Assembly: GCA_963920765.1 (NCBI GenBank)
Contig: OY987248.1
Location: 1,617,001-1,681,000 of the forward strand
Origin: Ulota crispa
Lineage: Eukaryota; Streptophyta; Bryopsida; Orthotrichales; Orthotrichaceae
Direction of reading: 5' to 3'
Length of the DNA stretch: 64,000 nucleotides
Below, one piece after another: positions 59,591-64,000 of this stretch (position 1 is the stretch's first letter; every line of letters begins with the position of its first letter). The notes beneath the pieces were generated by a model. The model saw only the letters and a program-made list of their open reading frames with translations. It was not told the origin of the DNA and searched no databases. Position numbers and translations under genes: made by a program.

Positions 59591-61734
59591 TGACGCTATT
59601 ATATGCCCGCAAAGGTACATGACTACTTTACGATTGTGTTTATTTTATAATTTAATCATTTTTATATATTTATCTAGATATTTTGGAAGGCTCATATATT
59701 TTGCCTTTGTTTAAATTAAAAAAAATACTAAAGATCTAGAAGTGAATGGGAAAGGTGTGAAAAAAAAAGGGGTTTGGTATCTATGGTGGGGTTAGAATAG
59801 AGAGGAGTATAGGCTGATGTGCCCCATTTCTTTACTTTAGATAGGGTCAAAATTAAAGAGGAGAGATTTCTTGGTTGTTGGAAGTTAGTGTATGAATATT
59901 AGTGAAAAAAAGGAAGAAATCTCAAAACTTTGATGTGAGAGAACTTTTTACTTATACATGATTTTGAATTGAAATTTAGAGGAGTTGTTTTTTGTGTAAT
60001 TAGATTTTCAAAATAAGTTTGCAAATTTGATTTGAAATTGTAATACAAAAATTATGAATGTTTGAATTTTGGAATCAAAAAGCCAAATTATAAAGGAGGG
60101 CTGAGACTTTGATAAGCCATAGCTTATGATTTGTATATCATTTTGCAACCAAATTTAGAGGAAGTATTCATCTTAGTCTTAGCTCTTTCGAAAGTCTTTA
60201 AACTTAAAATTTGAAGCTTGGAGGAGAAAGTTATGGAAGTGTGAAGGATTGGAAGTAGCTGCCCTTTTGTTATGAGAATGCCAAAACTTTGAAGAGCTAC
60301 AACTTTTTGACAGTATGAAATTTTCTTCTCAAAATATTAGAAGTGATATTTTGTTATCATGAGTTTTCAAATTATTTTCAATCATTCTATTTAGAATCTT
60401 ATTGAAGAAGTTATAGTGTGTAGAAGTTGGAGGTTTTGGTGCTCTTTAAAAAATTGAGACCCACACTTTGATTGACTAAAACTTTTGGACAGAGTTTTAT
60501 TTTGGAATAAAAATTTTACAGATTGTAGCCAGTGGTATCATTTTTTTAAATTGATATCATGTTTCTATGGGTGATGTGTAGAACAAAAATTATAAAGATT
60601 TGTAAAAGCAATGTTTAGTTTGCAAGGAGAAAGAAGAGCCTCTACTTTGAATCCGCATAACTTTTGGACAGTATATTAGATTGAATTGAAATTTGAAGGA
60701 ATATTAAAAAGTTAGAAGAGCTTTTCAAATTGCTATTATACTTAGCATTTGGGTCTTTGAACCATTTGTGGCACTAGATAGAAGGTTGCAGTCTTTTTAG
60801 GACTTGTAATTTGTGATTTTCATCATTGTTTTTATTAAAACATGAAAACTTGAAGACATAAAGACTTGAAAACATGAAGACTTGAAAATATGAAGACTTG
60901 AAGACATGAAGATTTGAAGATCTAAAAATATGAAGACTTCAAAAAGAATGTTTTGGATTTATTTTTTTATGTATGTGTGAAATGTGGCTTTGTTATTCCT
61001 AGCCAGTTTTGAAGGCTTGTTTGTCAATTCATTTCCATTCTATTTTGTAAACTTTATTGCAAATAGTTTGGATTAATCTAAACTTAACCCCATTTATTGT
61101 CATGGTGACGAAGTGAAATTAATCATCCACATAATCAAAACTTGTTTTGTTCTCACGATCTAGAGTTTTGACTAGCAGATCGTGAATTTGAATTTATGAT
61201 CTCGTCATACGGACGGCAGCTTGTGTCTGCTGTCCCGATTTACCCGTCCCGTATCCAGTGGGCTCTTATCCCTACTTTAACCCTTATACCCCTAAAGTCA
61301 GCCACAGAATAGACTAACGGAAGACTGAAAACTGAAAATCTAAAGAGTGAAAATTAAAACTGAAAATAATTTTAGTTAGCAACGTACGATCGCAGCGAGA
61401 CACCCTGCGTGTTTCTGAGGCGCGCTCTTCTCAACCCAACACCGTATCCTAAATCACATAACATTTGAACAAGTATATGACATTATAATTGTTTAGAAGT
61501 AGCAAGACAATATGGTTCTATGCACTATTACTATTAAAAATATGACAATAGTCCAAAGTACACATTATTTTTAATTCTTAAAGGACTCTACTTTTAAAAA
61601 AATTAAATTAGGTGAAAAAAAACATGATAAAAAAATAGGCATTTGTGTTTTTGAAAAGTGACAAAAACTATAAATATTGCAAAGTGCTTCTAGTGGTCTA
61701 AATCAAACATCTACCAATGAAATCAAATATTATA
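59591..61734. other. AT-rich DNA, no gene seen
   Basis: No recognisable protein. Repeated GAAGTTATAG/CTTTTGGACAG-like phrases suggest old internal duplication. A GC-richer patch at 61,200-61,450 has no assigned function. Confidence 0.35.
60838..60940. repeat. Short tandem repeat, ~15-bp GAAGACTTGAAAACAT units
   Basis: Six or seven degenerate units built from ATGAAGACTTGAAAAC. Imperfect, non-coding. Confidence 0.75.
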
Positions 61735-63165
61735 AAATCAAGCCTAGAGGGTGGCTAGATGCAATCCAAAGAACTTAGGCATTGACAACTAGGCTCCCGG
61801 AGGTGCGCCTAGTGACCCCCAATTTTCAACCATCAAATACAAAAAAGAAAAAGATATAAAGCATTCATTTGTGAAATTTGAGGATGGTTAGGCATATCCC
61901 CAAAAATTTATTTGAGGACAACTAAGCTCTTGGAAATGTGCCCAGCCACTTCCAAATTTTCAACCATAACGAAATTGAAAATAGAAGATATATATTTGTG
62001 CACTTAAGAGAGGGTTGAGCACACCTCCAAGAGCTTATTCTTGGAAGAATGAGGTCTTGCGGGTGTGCCCAACCTCCCTTAATTTGCAAAAATTCATGAA
62101 AGAACATAATAAAAGTCATGAACTTTTGCAAAAAGGTTGCAATTGGGCATACCTTTGGGAGCACATTTGTTGACAAAGGTGCTCCTAGGGGTGTACCTAA
62201 CCAAAACCAGTTTGCAAAAATTCATGAAAAAATATTAAAACCATGATTTTTTGCAAAATGTTTGCAGTTGGGCACACCCTTGGGAGCACATTTGTGGACA
62301 AAGGTACACCCCTAGGAGCACCTTGGTCTAAGAATGTGCTTCCAAGGGTGTGCCCAATTGCAACCATTTTGCAAAAAATCATGACTTTTATTATGTTCTC
62401 TCATGAATTTTGCAAAATGATTGCAGTTAGGCACACCCCTAGAAGCACCTTTGTCCACAAATCTACTCCCAAGGGTGTGCCCAATTGCAACCATTTTGCA
62501 AAGTTCATGAATAAATAAATAAATTAAGGCATGAATTTGTGCAAATTGGGGGTGGTCATGCACACTCGTAGGAGCACATTCTTGGACAAAGGTGCTGCTA
62601 GGGGAATGCCCAACCGCCTCCAATTTTGCAACCATAAACCAATAAATAATACAAGATATGTATTTGTGCATTTTGGAGATGGTTGGGGACACCCTTAGGA
62701 GCTCATTCTTGGACTATTAATTAGCTCCTAGGGCTGTGCCTAGCCACCCCAAGTTTTCCACCATCAAAACAAATAATGACAAATGGAGGATATTTGTGCA
62801 CTTTGGAGATGACTAGGCGTACCTCAAGAGGTCATAATTCCAAGAAGGAAGTCTTGGGGTGTGTCCAATCACCCCCAATTTTTCAACTACAACATTTAAT
62901 GAAGGTAAAGGGAATTTTTTTGTGCACTTTGGAGATGGTTGGCACACCCCCAAGTGCTTAGATTTAGACAACTAAGCTTCTAGAGGTGCACCAGGCCATT
63001 TTTACAACTTAAATAGCAAATGAAGTACATCACAAAAGATATTCATTTTAGCAATTTCAGAGGTGGCCAATCACTCATTAAAGAAATTTGAAGGTGGTCA
63101 AACGTATCTCTACGAGCTTAGTCAAGGACGTCTAGGCTCTTGGTGGTTTGATGAGGCACCTCCAT
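61735..63165. repeat. Palindromic tandem repeat, period about 126 bp, ~11 units
   Basis: The motif (A/G)GAGC-CATT(C/T)TTGGAC recurs at roughly 62,030, 62,157, 62,283, 62,432, 62,571, 62,697, 62,823 and 62,952, spacing 126-149 bp. Each unit is an imperfect palindrome: GGTTGGGCACACCCCTAGG-type arm, a short centre TTGGACAAAG, then the complementary CCTAGGGGTGTGCCCAACC-type arm, separated by an AATTTTGCAACCAT spacer. Outer units are more diverged. No protein is encoded. Confidence 0.8.
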
Positions 63166-64000
63166 TTCACTATTTAGTAATCACTAAATTTGAACATAAC
63201 CAAGTTCTAGCTATTCAACCCTCGCATGCAAAAAAGTCATGGTCATTCTCTAACATGATTGTTTTAGTATTTTAACAAGTTAAGTGTATTGCTAGTGGTG
63301 AATATGAATAACTCACAAGTCAATCATTGTTACAGTTGCTTTGAAGATATACTAGAAATGATTGCATTTCACTTGACTATGTTCACATTGGTAAGCTTTT
63401 TCTTTTTTTGGGTAGGTTGAACTTTGTTGAATTGTTTAGTGTTTAGCCTTGAATGCCCAAGGCACTAATTTTGGCGTCCAAAAATTTTCAAGAAGTTTGA
63501 AACTTTGTGGAAGGCACAGATTTGAATATTATAAGGTGAGTTTTTGGGAGAGGTTTTGAGCTAAATATAGCTTCAACATTCAATATTATCTTCTTCAATC
63601 TCTTATTGTTGGAAAAATAAAAGTTTCTAACTACCTTCTTCATGTGTGATTTTGTTTTGTTGAGTCTTTAGTTTATGTAGAAGAAGATAAGATCTCTAAA
63701 ATTAATGAACAGATACAATCGGTTCCAATTATCAAGTCTATAGAACAAGATATGAAGTTCTAGAATCTATATTATAGTTTTAGAGTGTATATTCTTCTTC
63801 TACGTTTGATTTCAATGTCTATTTTGAAACCCAATTGAACATCAAGTGGTTCAAATATTGACATGCTTTATGTACATTTCACAAAGTCTCCTAGTCTACC
63901 AAAAAGGAATGTAATTTTACATGTACTCTCTTTTAGCATGGCATAATTGAATGAATAGTTTTTTGTAAAAACTTTCTCCCCTTTGGTACGAGTTGAAATT
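63166..64000. other. AT-rich DNA ending in a dispersed repeat
   Basis: No gene recognised. 63,480-63,640 resembles bases 1-150 in the same orientation. The repeat type is not identified. Confidence 0.4.

Overview
The window reads as nuclear DNA of a green plant (streptophyte). Three host genes have plant-type intron structures and plant-type products: a PCF11/PCFS4 mRNA 3'-end processing factor (+ strand, 5.6-12.4 kb), a DarP/YjgA (DUF615) ribosome-assembly homologue (+ strand, 23.7-26.8 kb), and a peroxisomal acyl-CoA oxidase closest to plant ACX3 (- strand, 28.2-40.6 kb). In all three the exon phases fit from exon to exon, which supports the models. The repeats also fit a plant: Stowaway-like CTCCCTC ends, a CACTACAAGAAA-ended CACTA MITE, and Mutator-like MITEs with 9-bp target duplications. 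A piggyBac transposase relic and many TTAA-flanked elements are unusual for flowering plants, so a fern, lycophyte, bryophyte or charophyte is possible. I cannot name the species.

Layout. 0.95-4.55 kb is a nested cluster of TTAA-flanked non-autonomous elements. 4.56-13.4 kb is a GC-rich island without visible transposons that holds the PCF11-like gene. 13.5-16.0 kb is AT-rich with no gene seen. 16.04-23.35 kb is a candidate 7.3-kb piggyBac element with a decayed transposase. 23.66-26.82 kb is the DUF615 gene, with a young MITE in an intron. 28.16-40.57 kb is the ten-exon ACX3-like gene, whose long introns are packed with MITEs. 42-48 kb holds small ORFs, a CpG-rich patch, two MITEs and three kinds of TTAA element. 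48.57-50.8 kb has another nested TTAA element and a Stowaway element. 51.88-54.48 kb is a conserved plant/fungal-type gene of unknown function with two frame breaks. 54.92-56.56 kb is a partial, circularly permuted duplicate of ACX3 exons 6-7 and the intron between them. 56.6-61.7 kb is mostly AT-rich with a SINE-like element, and 61.7-63.2 kb is a palindromic ~126-bp tandem repeat.

The host genes do not form a pathway: one acts in mRNA cleavage/polyadenylation, one probably in organelle ribosome assembly, and one in peroxisomal beta-oxidation. The strongest structural signals are (i) repeated insertion of TTAA elements into the TTAA inside the terminal inverted repeat of related elements, (ii) the ACX3 duplicate whose junction looks like reinsertion of a circle, and (iii) the sharp base-composition boundary around the PCF11 gene. 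No CRISPR, rRNA or tRNA gene was seen.
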